Source: Microtetraspora malaysiensis
Lineage (GTDB): Bacteria > Actinomycetota > Actinomycetes > Streptosporangiales > Streptosporangiaceae
Direction of reading: 5' to 3'
Length of the DNA: 64,000 nt
Assembly: GCF_001528665.1 (NCBI RefSeq)
Contig: NZ_BBYJ01000010.1
Span: 124,001-188,000 of the forward strand
Under the pieces are notes generated by a model. The model saw only the letters and a program-made list of their open reading frames with translations. It had not been told where the DNA came from and did no database searches. Made by a program: the position numbers and the translations under genes. Shown here one piece after another: positions 41,930 through 50,825 of this stretch (its first letter is position 1; the number at the start of each line of letters is the position of its first letter).

Positions 41930-43485
41930 CGGCCGCCGTCCACGCCGACCGGCTCCTCGCCCGCGGCGCCCTCGATGCTCCGCAGCACGCCCGCGATGGT
42001 GGGCGTGTCGAAGAAGACGTCGAGCGACACCTCGACGCCCAGCCGCTTGCGCATGCGGGCGATGATCTGGGTGATCGTCAGCGAGTGGCCGCCCAGGTCG
42101 AAGAGGTCCTCGTCGTCGCCGATCTCGTCGATGCCGAGCACTTCCTGCCAGATGGCCCTGATGTCGTCGGCCGGGCCGGGCGCTCCGGTGCGGGCCACGC
42201 CCGAGGACGCGGGGCTGTCACCCGAGAAGGTCGGTCGGTCGCCCGTCAGGATGTCTCCGATGGCGGAGTCCGGATTATTCATGATCGCTGTCAGGTCCTT
42301 CGCTGTCTGGGTGACTCCCGCGACCGCGCGCGGGTCGTACTGCATGATCACGTCGAGTCCGTCGGGGCCGTCGACGGCCTGAATGTGCAGGACACTGCGG
42401 ACGGAACCGGTGAAGACCGCCCAGTCGACCGCCGTCCGCAGCCCGGCGAACTGGGGCTCCGGCCCCCGCCTTCGGTAGCTCAGGGAGACCGGCGCCATCG
42501 CCGTACGGGGCCGGAGCCCGCGTACGGCCCGGGCCAGGGGCACCGGCCGGAACCGGTACATCAGCCGCAGTTCCGCGTGGAGCTGTGTGGCGAGTTCGGC
42601 GACGGTGGTGCGCGGCGACGGCGCCGACGCCACCGGCAGCTCGTTGACGAAGAGGCCGATGTGGTCGCGCGACTCCGGCGTCCGCGTGGACATGTCCACC
42701 GCGCACACCGGCTCCTCGTTCCCGTACGCGTACAGCAGCGCGTGCACGGAGGCGAGGAAGAGCTCGAAACGCGAGACCCGCGGCGCCCCGGGTACAGCGG
42801 CGGCGGCCGGGCCGCCGTCGAGAAGGCCGGGCACCCGGAAGGTGTGGACCGCCCCCCGCGCCGCTCCTCGCGACCGCGCCGTCCCGTCCGGCGGAGCGGA
42901 CAGGCCGGGCAGGAGCACTTCTCCGGGTTCGCGCCGGCGTTCCCGCCAGAACTCGCGGGCGTCCACGAGCAGCCTCTCCATCCGCGCGCGTTCGGCCGCC
43001 GCGTGGTCGGCGTATGTCCCGGACAGCGGGGAGATCGGGTCGCCGTTGTAGAGCGCGGCCAGGTCGCGGAGCAGGATGTCCTTGGACTCGCCGTCGAAGA
43101 CCAGATGGTGCGCGACGATGATCAGAACGTGCCGGGCGGGCGCGACCCGGACGAGCCGGAACCGGACCAGCGGCCCCGCCTCGACGTCGAACGGCCGCTG
43201 GACCTCCTCGCGGACCAGATCGTCGAGGTCTCCGGCGAGGGTCACGTCGATGCTCGGGGGCAGGCCGGGCACCTCCACCGGCACGCCGTCGTGCTCCCGG
43301 ATCGCGGTCGCCAGGACGGGATGGCGGTCGGCCAGCACCTCACACGCCTCGATCAGCCGGGGGGCGTCCAGATGCCCCTCGAAGGTCACCAGCAGCGGCA
43401 TCCGGTAGGCCGTACCCGCCCGGCCCATGCGCTCGGTGATCCACATGCCGACCTGGGCGGGTGACGCCGGCGTCGGGACGTTCAT
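41926..43485 (-). CDS. NRPS condensation-PCP didomain protein
   Basis: A 519-residue NRPS fragment without an adenylation domain. The condensation domain (about 5-420) has the intact active site HHLVFDG (His126-His127, Asp131, Gly132). After a linker comes a peptidyl carrier domain with phosphopantetheine Ser468 in LGGHSLT. It needs another enzyme to load its PCP, most simply the acyl-AMP ligase encoded just upstream, with which it overlaps by 4 bp (ATGA). It would form an amide or ester between two carrier-bound units. A longer open frame upstream is only an alternative reading of the ligase gene. Confidence 0.92.
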   Translation of the reverse strand: MNVPTPASPAQVGMWITERMGRAGTAYRMPLLVTFEGHLDAPRLIEACEVLADRHPVLATAIREHDGVPVEVPGLPPSIDVTLAGDLDDLVREEVQRPFDVEAGPLVRFRLVRVAPARHVLIIVAHHLVFDGESKDILLRDLAALYNGDPISPLSGTYADHAAAERARMERLLVDAREFWRERRREPGEVLLPGLSAPPDGTARSRGAARGAVHTFRVPGLLDGGPAAAAVPGAPRVSRFELFLASVHALLYAYGNEEPVCAVDMSTRTPESRDHIGLFVNELPVASAPSPRTTVAELATQLHAELRLMYRFRPVPLARAVRGLRPRTAMAPVSLSYRRRGPEPQFAGLRTAVDWAVFTGSVRSVLHIQAVDGPDGLDVIMQYDPRAVAGVTQTAKDLTAIMNNPDSAIGDILTGDRPTFSGDSPASSGVARTGAPGPADDIRAIWQEVLGIDEIGDDEDLFDLGGHSLTITQIIARMRKRLGVEVSLDVFFDTPTIAGVLRSIEGAAGEEPVGVDGGR

Positions 43486-44954
43486 GGGCGCGCCCGCAGG
43501 GCCCGCTTGTCCACCTTGCCGCCGGCGTTCCTGGGCAGGGCGTCCACGGTGACGATCCGGGAGGGGATCTCGTGCTGGGCCAGCCGCTCCGCCAGGAAGG
43601 CGCGCAGCGCCGCGAGGGACACGTCGCCGTCTTCCGGCGCACCCTCGCTCGACCGGTCCGGCCCGGGAGCGCGCGGGACGACGGCCGCCGCCACGGCCAT
43701 GCCGAGCACGGGGTGCGGGAGGCCGTAGGCGGCCGCCTCCGCCACGGCAGGGTGGGCGTGCAGCGCCTCCTCGACCTTGAGCGTGGAGACCTTGAACGCT
43801 CCCGACTTGATCACGTCGCTCTCCCTGTCGACCAGGTAGAGGTAACCGTCCTCGTCGATGTAGCCGAGGTCCCCCATCCGGATCCAGCCGCCCCGGAAGA
43901 CGTCGGAGGCCGCGTCGGAGTCGTTGTAGTACGAGCGGGGCACGGCGGGCGAGCGCATCCACACCTCGCCGGTCTCTCCCGTGGCGACCGCCTCTCCTTC
44001 CGGCGAGGCGATCCGTACGGCGCCGCCCGCCGCCGCCCTGCCGACGGACCCCGGCCGCTCCGGGTCGACGATCATGATCGTCTGGGCGGGCGCGGCCTCG
44101 GTCGAGGTGTAGTAGTTCGCGATCGTCGCGTTGGGGAACATCCCCGCCAGCCGGGTGGCGACCGCCGTGGGCAGCGGCGCCGCGGCGGAGCCGAGCAACA
44201 GGACGCTCGACAGGTCGTGCTCCTCGCGGCGGCCCAGCAGTTCGGCCGCCATCGCGGGGACCAGGAACACCGTGCCCGCACGGTGGTCCGCGATGAGCCG
44301 GGCGAAACGGTCGGGGGTGAACCGGGGCAGGGTGACCACGGCCGGATGCGCGTTGAGCGCGTTGACGAGCATCATCTGCCCCGCGTTCGTCCCGATCGGG
44401 AAGGCGTGGACCAGGTGCCGCGAGTGGGCGAACATCCGCATCCCGGGACGGCGCGGGTTGAGCACGGCGCCGAAGGCCAGGTTGGCGTGCGTGGCGGCGA
44501 CGCCCTTGGCCGTACCCGTGGTGCCCGACGTGTAGAGGATCTGCGCGACGGCGTCCGGCTCGTTCGGCAGTCCGGGCGGCTCCGCCGAGGCCCGGGGCAG
44601 GTCGGCGAGTTCGCCGATCGTCATGGAGATCGAGCAGTGTGCCGCGATCCGCGCGACGTCCGCCGCCGGTGCGCGGTCCGCGAGGGGCACGGCCACCGCA
44701 CCGGCCTTGAGCACTCCCATGAACGCGATCGCGTAGTCGATCCAGCGCGCGGCGGGGAAGATCAGCCCGATGCGCTCTCCGCGTCCGATCCCCATGGAGA
44801 GCAGGGCGCCCGCGACCTCGTTCGAGCGCCGCTCCCACTCCTCGAAGGTCAACTCGCCGGTTCCCTGGACGATCATGGCGACCTTCCCGGGCTCCGCGGC
44901 GGCCCGGGCCGCGAGCAGGGCGGGAAGCGCCGGCGTTTCGAGCGCGGTCCTCAC
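43482..44954 (-). CDS. Acyl-AMP ligase / stand-alone adenylation enzyme
   Basis: A 490-residue ANL-superfamily enzyme: P-loop YTSGTTGTAKG, the A5-type YYTSTEAAP, A7-type MGDLGYIDEDGYLYLVDR, and the C-terminal catalytic Lys in NAGGKVDK. At the position where amino-acid-activating domains have Asp to hold the alpha-amine, the sequence is HAFPIGTNAG, so the substrate is probably a carboxylic acid without an alpha-amino group (aliphatic, aromatic or hydroxy acid). It starts at a GTG at 44954, first in the leftward operon, divergent from the NRPS-MFS gene. It likely loads the PCP at 41926 or the free ACP at 50589. Confidence 0.85.
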   Translation of the reverse strand: MRTALETPALPALLAARAAAEPGKVAMIVQGTGELTFEEWERRSNEVAGALLSMGIGRGERIGLIFPAARWIDYAIAFMGVLKAGAVAVPLADRAPAADVARIAAHCSISMTIGELADLPRASAEPPGLPNEPDAVAQILYTSGTTGTAKGVAATHANLAFGAVLNPRRPGMRMFAHSRHLVHAFPIGTNAGQMMLVNALNAHPAVVTLPRFTPDRFARLIADHRAGTVFLVPAMAAELLGRREEHDLSSVLLLGSAAAPLPTAVATRLAGMFPNATIANYYTSTEAAPAQTIMIVDPERPGSVGRAAAGGAVRIASPEGEAVATGETGEVWMRSPAVPRSYYNDSDAASDVFRGGWIRMGDLGYIDEDGYLYLVDRESDVIKSGAFKVSTLKVEEALHAHPAVAEAAAYGLPHPVLGMAVAAAVVPRAPGPDRSSEGAPEDGDVSLAALRAFLAERLAQHEIPSRIVTVDALPRNAGGKVDKRALRARP

Positions 44955-45012
44955 AGAACGACTCCGAACGATCCGATGAATGATTCTCAGCCGCCGACCT
45001 GTCCGGCGCTTT

Positions 45013-45033
45013 ACTGGAAAGATTCTTTCCAGT
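45013..45033. promoter_or_regulatory. Operator-like palindrome near the acyl-AMP ligase start
   Basis: ACTGGAAAG and CTTTCCAGT, perfect 9-bp arms with a 3-base centre, 59-79 bp ahead of the ligase GTG. It could also form a hairpin, but its place in a divergent promoter favours a protein-binding site. Confidence 0.6.
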
Positions 45034-45170
45034 TATGTCGGGACCGGATTCTGACACGCCGACGCGACAGCCGACAAGGGGGCGATCAGATCACCCGGCA
45101 GCACCGGTCGCACCGCCGCCGAAGGGGTTGTGGCCGAAAGGATCTGATGCCACACTTGACCTCCCGATAA

Positions 45171-45199
45171 CTGATAAGAAACTTTCCTATTCTTTTCAG
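45171..45199. promoter_or_regulatory. Operator-like inverted repeat near the NRPS-MFS start
   Basis: CTGATAAGAA and TTCTTTTCAG form 10-bp arms with one mismatch and a 9-base centre that includes CTTTCC, also found in the palindrome at 45013-45033. It lies 60-88 bp ahead of the NRPS start. Confidence 0.5.
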
Positions 45200-45258
45200 C
45201 CGACATCCGCCTCGGCCGTTTCGGGCTGCGGTCATTCGATCCGTTGGAGGCGTACGCC

Positions 45259-48200
45259 TTGACGCTTGCCATCTCCGACATCCCGCTGTCCCTCGGGCAG
45301 GAGCGGCTCTGGTTCCTGCACGAGCTGAACCCGGGCGACGCCTCCTACAACATCTGCGTCACCGAACGGCTCCGCGGGCCGCTCGACCCCGTCGCCCTGG
45401 AGCACGCCCTCGGTGCGGTCATCCGGCGCCACGACGTGCTGCGGACCCGCTACCCCGCGGTGGACGGGCGCCCCGTACAGGTGGTCGAGGACGGCGTCCC
45501 CGCGCTGGAGCGCGTCACCGCCCCGGACGAGGAGCGGGCGGCGGAGCTGGTCGCCGAGCTGACCAACCAGCCGTTCGACCTCGCCCACGGCCCCGTGATC
45601 CGGGCCCGCCTGATCACGCTCGGCGACACGGGGAACGAGACGCCCACGGCGGCCGAGGCCGAGCACGTCCTCGTCGTCGTCCTGCACCACATCGCGGGTG
45701 ACGGCTGGTCGCTTGGGGTGCTGTTCCGCGAGCTGGCGGCCCATTACGCGGCCTTCCTGGACGGCGCGCCGCCCGCCGTCCCCGACCTGCCGATCCGGTA
45801 CGCCGACCACGCGATCCGCCAGCGCGCCACGGACGACACCCGGGAACGCGACCGCTCCCTGGCGCACTGGAAGGAACGGCTGGCCGGGGTGCCGGTCCTC
45901 GCCCTGCCCACCGACCGGCCGCGCCCCCGGGTACGGAGCTCGCGGGGCGAGTGCGTCACCCTCCGGCTGCCCGCCTCCCTGACCGAGGGGCTCACGCGGC
46001 TCGCGCGGGCCGAGCGGGTCACGCCGTTCATGCTGCTGCTCACCGCCTTCCAGACCCAGCTCTCGCGATACTCCGGCCAGCCGGATTTCTGCGTCGGGTC
46101 CCCGGTGGCCGCGCGCGAGGACGAGGAGACCGAGCACCTGATCGGCTTCTTCCTCAACACCCTCGCCATCAGGGCCGACCTCTCCGGCGACCCCACCTTC
46201 CGGGAGCTGCTCCGCCGTACCCGCTCGACCGTGGTGGAGGCGCTGGTCCACCAGGACACCCCGTTCGATCGGCTGGTCAGCGAGCTCGGCGTCCAACGCG
46301 ATCTGAGCCGGACCCCGGTCTTCCAGACGCAGTTCAGCCTGCGCAACGAGACGAACGACCGCCTGAGCCTCGCGGGTGTCGTCGCCGAGCGGTACGACCC
46401 CGGATTCCGGCAGGCGAAGTTCGACCTGTCGCTGGAGATCGTCCCGGCCGGGGACACCCTCGACGCGTTCTTCGTCTACAGCGCCGACCTCTTCCACCGC
46501 GAGACCGTGGAGCGGTTCGCCGCCAACTTCGCGACCCTGCTGCGGTCGGTGACCGGCGATCCCGAAACACGGGTCTCCGAGCTTGCGCTGCTCGCGCCCG
46601 CCGAGCACGCGCTTCTCGACGGATGGAGCCGCTGCCCCGACGTCCCCGAGCCGCCCGCGCCGACGCTTCCCGAGATGGTCGCCGCGACGGCTCGCCGCTC
46701 TCCCACCACTGTGGCGGTACGATACGGCGCGGACGAGCTGACCTACGGCGAGCTGGAGGAGCGGGCCGGAGGGCTGGCGGGCCGGCTCAGGGATCTCGGT
46801 GTCGGCCCCGACGTCCTTGTCGGGATCCGCCTGGAGCAGTCCCTCGACCAGGCCGTGGCCATCCTCGCCGTGCTGAAGGCGGGCGGCGCGTACGTGCCGC
46901 TCGACCCGGAACAGCCCGGGGAACGCCTGCGGCACATGCTCGACGGCGTGGCCGTGCTGATCGCCGGGACCGACGGCGTCCAGGAGGGCCCCGAGAGCGC
47001 GACGGCCGCTCCCCCGCCCGGCTTCACCGGGCCCGTGGTCGATCCGGACGAGACCGGCACGGGTGACGCCGGCGCGCCGCCGTCCCCGGACGATCTCGCC
47101 TATGTGATCTACACGTCCGGGTCGACCGGACGCCCGAAGGGCGTGGCCGTACAGCACCGGCAGGTCATGAACTACCTGGCCGACGTACGGGACCGGTTCG
47201 GCGTCGCCGAGGGCGGCAGCTTCGCCCTGCTCCAGTCGCTCACCTTCGACTTCGGCATGACCGTGTTCTACCTGGCGCTCATGACCGGGGGCACGCTGCA
47301 CCTGCTGCCGTCGCGGATCTCCGCCCCCGAGCTGGCCGCGCGCATGCCGGAGATCGACGTTCTCAAGATGACGCCGTCCCACCTCGGCGCGCTGGCGGCG
47401 GACGTCGCCGCGCGGGATCTCCTTCCCCGGCGGCTGCTGATCCTGGGCGGCGAGGGGTCGAGCTGGGAATGGGCGCGCGACCTGGCCGCGCTCGGCGCCT
47501 GCCGGGTGGTCAACCACTACGGCCCGACCGAGGCGACCATCGGCGTCACCACGTACGACGTCGAGGCGGGCGCCGAGCCGACCGGGCCGGTCACCCCGAT
47601 CGGCCGGCCCCTCGGCCACGCGCGCGCCTTCGTCCTCGACGCGCACCTGCGACCGGTGCCGGTCGGCGTGCCCGGCGAGCTGTGCGTCGGCGGCGACCGG
47701 CTGGCCCGCGGATACCTCGGCCGGCCCGATCTCACCGCCGAGGCGTTCGTCGAGTCGGAACGGCACGGCCGGATCTACCGGACCGGCGACCTGGCCCGGT
47801 GGCTTCCGGACGGCACCCTCGAGTTCCTCGGCCGCCGCGACCTGCAGGTGAAGATCCGCGGCTACCGGGTCGAGCTCGGCGAGGTGGACGAGGCGCTGCG
47901 GCGCTGCCGGGGCGTCGGCCACGCGGTGACCGACACCCGGCACGGCGAGCTGGTCGCGTATCTGGTGGCCGAGGACGGCTTCGCGGCGGCGGACCTGCCG
48001 GGCGTCGCCGAGCTGCGCCGCGACCTCGGCGCGCGGCTGCCCGACTACATGGTGCCGACCCGCTACACCTGGCTCGACACGCTTCCGCTGAAGGGGCACG
48101 GCAAGGTCGACCGGGCCGCGCTGCCCGATCCGGAGGGCGACCGTCCGGACCAGGAGGTCCCGTTCGAGCCGCCGGCCGACCCGGTCGAGGAGATCATCGC

Positions 48201-50544
48201 CGCGGCCTGGTGTGACGTGCTCGGCCTGCGGCGGGTGGGCGTGCTCGACGACTTCTTCGATCTCGGCGGCCATTCGCTGCTGGCCACCCGGGTCGTGGCC
48301 CGGCTGCGTCGCGAGCTGCCGCCCGGAAGTCATCCGATCGCCCTCATGGACCTCTTCCAGCGGACCACCGTCCGCGAGCTGGCCGAGCTCGCGCGAAGCG
48401 GCGGCGGCCCGCGCGGCCTGCTGTACGAGCTGACCCCGCCGCGCGCGGGGCGGGTCGCCTCGACCCTGGTCTGCGTGCCGTACGGCGGGGGGAGCGCGGT
48501 CGTCTACCAGCCGCTCGCCGACGCGCTGCCGGAGACGTGGGCGCTCTTCTCGGTCGCCGTTCCGGGGCACGATCTCGGGCTGGCCGAGGACCCGCGTCCG
48601 CTGGGGGAGGTCGCGGAGCGATGCGTCGCGGAGATCACGGAGAAGGTGGCCGGCCCGCTCGTGCTGTACGGCCACTGCGGGGTCGGCGGCGCGCTGACCG
48701 TCGAGATCGCCCGGAGGCTGGAGGCGGCGGGGAGGGCGGTGGATGCGATCTACCTGGGCGGCGTCTTCCCCTTCGCCCGTCCGGTGAAGGGGCTGCTCGG
48801 GCGGTGGGCCGCGCTGACCCGGCTGGAGCGGCTGCGCAGCGACCGCGCGGACGTCAACTGGCTGACCGCGCTCGGCGCCGACCTGTCGGACCTGGACGAC
48901 GAGCAGAAGGCGTTCGTCGTGCGGAACATGCGGCGGGACGCCCGCGAGGCCGAGGACTACTTCACCCGGCTGATCGACGAGGGCACCGACCGGCTGTCCG
49001 CACCGATCATCTCGGTGGTCGGCGAGTACGACCCGGCGACGGACTACTACGAGGAGCGCTATCGGGAATGGGGGTTCCTCACTGACACGACCGCCCTGGT
49101 CGTCCTGGACGAAGGCGGCCACTATTTCCTGAAATATCGGGCGAATGAGCTGGCGGCCGTCGTCACCTCCCCCCATCGGGGGCTCTCCGAGAGCGACCCC
49201 CCGAGCGACGCGGAGCGGGACCCCCGAAGCAGGACAACCACCACCGGCCAAACCACGGGCCAAACCATCGGCCACACCGCCGGACCCGACCCCTCGGTGC
49301 GCCGGTTCCTCGCGGTCGCCCTCGGTCAGATGGCCTGCCTGATCGGCTCCACGCTGACCGAGTTCGCCCTCCCGGTGTGGGCGTACCTCAAGACCGGCTC
49401 CATGGCGCAGTATGCCGTGCTCCAGATCCTCGCCGTGATCCCGGGCATCCTGGCCGCGCCCCTCGCGGGCGCGATCGTGGACCGGTCGAGCCGCCGTACG
49501 GTGATGATCGCCGGAAACGTGGCCGCGCTCACGATCCAGACGGTCGCCGCGCTGCTCCTGTGGGCCGGCCGCCTCGGCATCGGGCCCCTGTACGTCCTGC
49601 TCACCGCGTTGTCGGTCGCGTTGACCTTCCAGCGGCTGGCGTTCACGTCGGCCGTGCCGCAGATCGTGCCGAAGCGGTATCTCGGGCACGCGAACGGCGT
49701 CACGCAGACCACCCTCGGCGTCGCGCAGTTCATCGCGCCGCTCGCCGCCGTGGGCCTGCTGTCGGCCGCGGGGCTGGAGGGCATCCTCGTCCTCGACGTG
49801 GCGGGGCACGTGTTCACGCTGGTCGTTCTCGCGCTCGTGGCCTTCCCCGCGACGATGGCGCACCGCCGCAGGGAGAGCGTCGGCCGGGAGATCGCGGAGG
49901 GGTTCCGGCTGTCGATGGGCAACCGGAGCTTCCGCGCCATGGTGATCTTCTTCGCCCTGCTGTCGCTCGGCCTCTCGCCGGTGTTCATGATGTACTCGCC
50001 CCTCGTGCTGTCCTTCGGCACGCTGACCGACGCGGGCGTGATCGCGGTCGTCGCGGGCGCGGGGGCGGTGTGCGGTGGCCTGACGATGGCCCTCTGGGGC
50101 GGCCCCGCCCGCGGGCGGATGCGCGCGATGCTGCTGACCACGGCGTTCATCGCCGCGTCCTGCCTGGTCGTGGGGCTCGACACCTCGCTGGTCCTGATCG
50201 GCGTGGGCGCCTTCGGGGTCTCGTACGGCCTGGCCCTGGTCAACGGCGTCTACGCGACGATCATCCAGGTGAAGGTGCCGCAGCGTTTCCACGGCCGGGT
50301 GTTCGCGCTCAATCAGATGGTCGCCTGGTCGACGATCCCGCTGGGGGTCGGCGTGATCGCCCCGCTCGGCACCCGGCTGCTCGGCGACATCGGCGCGATG
50401 TACCTGGTGTTCGCGGCGTACATCGCGGCCGTCACCCTCGGCGCGCTCCGCACCCGCGTCCTGGCCCGCTTCGACGCCGAGGTGCCGGACGCCACGCCCG
50501 ACGACCTCGTCGGACTCGAACGGCGATCGGGCGGATCGGCATGA
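45259..50544 (+). CDS. Single-module NRPS (C-A-PCP-TE) fused to an MFS exporter
   Basis: A 1761-residue fusion. Condensation domain ~5-430 with HHIAGDG (His143-His144, Asp148). Adenylation domain ~470-950 with YTSGSTGRPKG, NHYGPTE and GKVDR; the pocket residues I read are D-F-T-K-I-G-H-I-G-K, closest to the published aspartate code. PCP with Ser1006 in LGGHSLL. Thioesterase ~1060-1300 with GHCGVGG, so nucleophile Cys1140 in place of Ser, plus Asp1258 and His1288. After a ~40-residue Thr/Ser-rich linker, residues ~1345-1750 form an MFS transporter with about 12 helices (MACLIGSTLTEFALPVW to GALRTRVLARF). The TTG at 45259 has GGAGG eight bases ahead. Its stop overlaps an ATG reading into the ACP. 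No MbtH gene is nearby. Similar NRPS/MFS fusions exist in actinomycete annotations, but the products are mostly unknown. Confidence 0.93.
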   Translation: MTLAISDIPLSLGQERLWFLHELNPGDASYNICVTERLRGPLDPVALEHALGAVIRRHDVLRTRYPAVDGRPVQVVEDGVPALERVTAPDEERAAELVAELTNQPFDLAHGPVIRARLITLGDTGNETPTAAEAEHVLVVVLHHIAGDGWSLGVLFRELAAHYAAFLDGAPPAVPDLPIRYADHAIRQRATDDTRERDRSLAHWKERLAGVPVLALPTDRPRPRVRSSRGECVTLRLPASLTEGLTRLARAERVTPFMLLLTAFQTQLSRYSGQPDFCVGSPVAAREDEETEHLIGFFLNTLAIRADLSGDPTFRELLRRTRSTVVEALVHQDTPFDRLVSELGVQRDLSRTPVFQTQFSLRNETNDRLSLAGVVAERYDPGFRQAKFDLSLEIVPAGDTLDAFFVYSADLFHRETVERFAANFATLLRSVTGDPETRVSELALLAPAEHALLDGWSRCPDVPEPPAPTLPEMVAATARRSPTTVAVRYGADELTYGELEERAGGLAGRLRDLGVGPDVLVGIRLEQSLDQAVAILAVLKAGGAYVPLDPEQPGERLRHMLDGVAVLIAGTDGVQEGPESATAAPPPGFTGPVVDPDETGTGDAGAPPSPDDLAYVIYTSGSTGRPKGVAVQHRQVMNYLADVRDRFGVAEGGSFALLQSLTFDFGMTVFYLALMTGGTLHLLPSRISAPELAARMPEIDVLKMTPSHLGALAADVAARDLLPRRLLILGGEGSSWEWARDLAALGACRVVNHYGPTEATIGVTTYDVEAGAEPTGPVTPIGRPLGHARAFVLDAHLRPVPVGVPGELCVGGDRLARGYLGRPDLTAEAFVESERHGRIYRTGDLARWLPDGTLEFLGRRDLQVKIRGYRVELGEVDEALRRCRGVGHAVTDTRHGELVAYLVAEDGFAAADLPGVAELRRDLGARLPDYMVPTRYTWLDTLPLKGHGKVDRAALPDPEGDRPDQEVPFEPPADPVEEIIAAAWCDVLGLRRVGVLDDFFDLGGHSLLATRVVARLRRELPPGSHPIALMDLFQRTTVRELAELARSGGGPRGLLYELTPPRAGRVASTLVCVPYGGGSAVVYQPLADALPETWALFSVAVPGHDLGLAEDPRPLGEVAERCVAEITEKVAGPLVLYGHCGVGGALTVEIARRLEAAGRAVDAIYLGGVFPFARPVKGLLGRWAALTRLERLRSDRADVNWLTALGADLSDLDDEQKAFVVRNMRRDAREAEDYFTRLIDEGTDRLSAPIISVVGEYDPATDYYEERYREWGFLTDTTALVVLDEGGHYFLKYRANELAAVVTSPHRGLSESDPPSDAERDPRSRTTTTGQTTGQTIGHTAGPDPSVRRFLAVALGQMACLIGSTLTEFALPVWAYLKTGSMAQYAVLQILAVIPGILAAPLAGAIVDRSSRRTVMIAGNVAALTIQTVAALLLWAGRLGIGPLYVLLTALSVALTFQRLAFTSAVPQIVPKRYLGHANGVTQTTLGVAQFIAPLAAVGLLSAAGLEGILVLDVAGHVFTLVVLALVAFPATMAHRRRESVGREIAEGFRLSMGNRSFRAMVIFFALLSLGLSPVFMMYSPLVLSFGTLTDAGVIAVVAGAGAVCGGLTMALWGGPARGRMRAMLLTTAFIAASCLVVGLDTSLVLIGVGAFGVSYGLALVNGVYATIIQVKVPQRFHGRVFALNQMVAWSTIPLGVGVIAPLGTRLLGDIGAMYLVFAAYIAAVTLGALRTRVLARFDAEVPDATPDDLVGLERRSGGSA

Positions 50545-50588
50545 GAAGCGCCGGGATGTTCGCACGGAACCGCACAGAAAGGGACGAA

Positions 50589-50825
50589 ATGCTGAAGGAA
50601 CGGCTGGCCGAGCTGGTGTCGGAGTCGTGCGACGGCGAGATCAGCAAAGCCGAGGCCCTGGACGCGACCGTGCCGCTGTCCTACCTCGGCGTCACCTCAC
50701 TGGCCCAGATGCGCCTGATCGACGCGATCGAACGCGAGTACGGCGTGGAGGTCGACCTCGGTGGCGACGTCTCCTTCCTCGACAGCGTCGACGGGCTGGC
50801 CACGTGGCTCGCGGCGGCACGGTGA
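50589..50825 (+). CDS. Free-standing acyl/peptidyl carrier protein
   Basis: A 78-residue carrier protein, MLKERLAELVSESCDG through to GLATWLAAAR. The phosphopantetheine Ser37 lies in LGVTSL, with Thr instead of the usual Asp before it. The ATG at 50589 is preferred because AAAGGGA precedes it and it gives the standard ACP length; an ATG at 50541, overlapping the NRPS stop by four bases, is the alternative and adds 16 residues. It overlaps the next gene by 4 bp (GTGA). It may carry the acyl group produced by the E1/E2 enzymes or by the acyl-AMP ligase. Confidence 0.87.
   Translation: MLKERLAELVSESCDGEISKAEALDATVPLSYLGVTSLAQMRLIDAIEREYGVEVDLGGDVSFLDSVDGLATWLAAAR

Larger units (their letters stand above)
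44955..45258. promoter_or_regulatory. Divergent promoter region of the biosynthetic cluster
   Basis: 304 bp, clearly AT-richer than the flanks, between the two operons. It contains a perfect palindrome at 45013-45033, a second imperfect inverted repeat at 45171-45199, and TTGACC at 45156-45161 as a possible -35 element for the rightward operon. No gene is seen and no regulator is encoded in the cluster. Confidence 0.7.

Noticed and set aside
45232-50565. Open frame of ~1777 codons on the minus strand opposite the NRPS-MFS gene
   Set aside because: It mirrors the sense gene's codon bias in a GC-rich genome; the translation is His/Asp/Gln/Gly/Arg-rich with no domain, while the sense strand encodes complete NRPS and MFS domains.
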